DNA of 6,615 bases from an uncultured beta proteobacterium. GTDB lineage: Bacteria > Pseudomonadota > Gammaproteobacteria > Burkholderiales > Rhodocyclaceae. A program made the position numbers and the translations under genes. Location of the stretch: positions 1 through 6,615 of the forward strand of contig CAIWVX010000214.1 in assembly GCA_903916205.1 (NCBI GenBank), written 5' to 3'. Of the stretch, positions 6,244 through 6,615 are shown piece after piece. The notes beneath the pieces were generated by a model. The model saw nothing but the letters and a program-made list of their open reading frames with translations. It did no database searches and had not been told where the DNA came from. The number at the start of each line of letters is the position of its first letter. The stretch's first letter is position 1.

Positions 6244-6536
6244 TCAAACAGCTAAGACGTAAGCAATGCCCATCGTCTCATTCGCCCAAACGGACAAGTC
6301 CGATTCAGCGCTTTGGGTTAGGAGACCCATCGGCCATAAACTCCTCATTTATGACTTCGAGTTAGATTCCTTCTCGGAGCGGAGATCAAGTCATGGCTGA
6401 CGTTCGCGCTGTTATTGCCGATGAACGCCGTTAATGCCTCCCGCTTGATGAGTTTGCTGTCAATAATGTCTTGTAGTCGGCGGGCTTGCTTGTAGCAAGC
6501 ATTCACGCCAACGGCGGCGCTACGCGTATCTTTGCT
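6244..6536 (-). other. degenerate reading frames, possible decayed gene
   Basis: The last 480 bases (6135-6615) hold no intact gene. On the minus strand a frame open from the window edge has one stop (6537-6539), then 63 sense codons to TGA at 6345-6347, with no ATG in it. Its stretch QARRLQDIIDSKLIKREALTAF has protein-like, helix-forming composition and faintly recalls the 'DAQ.ML..I..EK.L..RAV.GF' helix of the MetH activation domain, but the following residues fit poorly. A second frame of 34 codons (6348-6244) starts at an ATGA overlap with that stop and ends in WANETMGIAYVLAV. Neither has a family assignment. They may be fragments of a dead gene or chance frames. Confidence 0.25.
6484..6500. 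repeat. perfect short inverted repeat
   Basis: GCTTGCT (6484-6490) and AGCAAGC (6494-6500) form a 7-bp stem over a 3-base loop. There is no T tract on either side, so it is not an intrinsic terminator. It lies in the gene-poor right end. Confidence 0.5.
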
Positions 6537-6615
6537 TCAGCGCCAAGGGCTGGTCATCTGCTCCAGTTTATTTTTGAGCGAGTTCCTCGTATCCCTGGAC
6601 AAAAAAAACTCGTTA

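Noticed and set aside
4904..6310. An 11-bp inverted match (CGCTGAATCGG at 4904-4914 and its complement at 6300-6310) flanking the ThrE-family gene, suggesting a mobile unit
   Set aside because: The flanks do not align beyond the 11 bases, and a match of this length is expected by chance in a window of this size.
6135..6365. A 76-codon + strand reading frame (TTG start) divergent from the ThrE-family gene
   Set aside because: It begins one base from the GTG of the opposite gene, has no recognisable motif or convincing ribosome binding site, overlaps the extended -10 candidate and reads like intergenic DNA.
6393..6434. Tiny + strand ORF (13 codons, MADVRAVIADERR) with a GGAG motif upstream
   Set aside because: Too short to support as a gene, with no conserved context or leader-peptide attenuator structure after it.
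1..6615. CRISPR array, toxin-antitoxin pair, prophage or defence island
   Set aside because: No regularly spaced repeats, integrase, or paired small toxin/antitoxin genes were seen. Apart from the IS relic the window is housekeeping DNA.

Overview
The window looks like ordinary chromosomal housekeeping DNA from a Gram-negative proteobacterium, most likely a betaproteobacterium. The basis is protein resemblance recalled from memory, not a search: the YheS-type ABC-F protein, DksA, PNPase and S15 all fit Proteobacteria closely. Genus cannot be fixed from the sequence.

Layout. At the left edge (+ strand) is the C-terminal half of a YheS-like ABC-F ATPase. Its reading frame is closed by a stop at 31-33, so the first ATPase domain is absent or disrupted. 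After a gap of about 100 bases comes a short ORF (1272-1490) whose first half resembles the N-terminus of an IS3-type transposase OrfA; it is an insertion-sequence relic. Next is dksA (1527-1952), the RNA-polymerase-binding stringent-response regulator. It converges on pnp, and the two share one long symmetrical hairpin (2004-2045) that can terminate transcription from both sides.

The minus strand carries the classical rpsO-pnp pair: ribosomal protein S15 (4363-4632), an intrinsic terminator (4262-4310), then polynucleotide phosphorylase (2056-4185). rpsO has a good sigma70-type promoter with a perfect TATAAT, and a leader of about 90 nt that can fold around its ribosome binding site, as expected for S15 autoregulation. 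Just upstream is a 15-bp tandem repeat, inside a possible 52-codon His/Gly/Cys-rich small ORF on the + strand. Further upstream on the minus strand is a ThrE-family threonine/serine exporter-like membrane protein (4932-6134, GTG start) with an extended -10 promoter candidate. The last 480 bases hold no intact gene, only short degenerate reading frames on the minus strand.

Functional links. rpsO and pnp are the usual translation/RNA-decay pair, and dksA is a global regulator of rRNA and ribosomal gene transcription. ThrE-type exporters move amino acids and are not obviously connected. I found no CRISPR array, tRNA, rRNA, intact mobile element or defence cassette. The more unusual points are the broken ABC-F gene, the transposase relic directly upstream of dksA, the repeat-bearing small ORF over the rpsO promoter, and the decayed right end. 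I do not see a convincing undescribed system.
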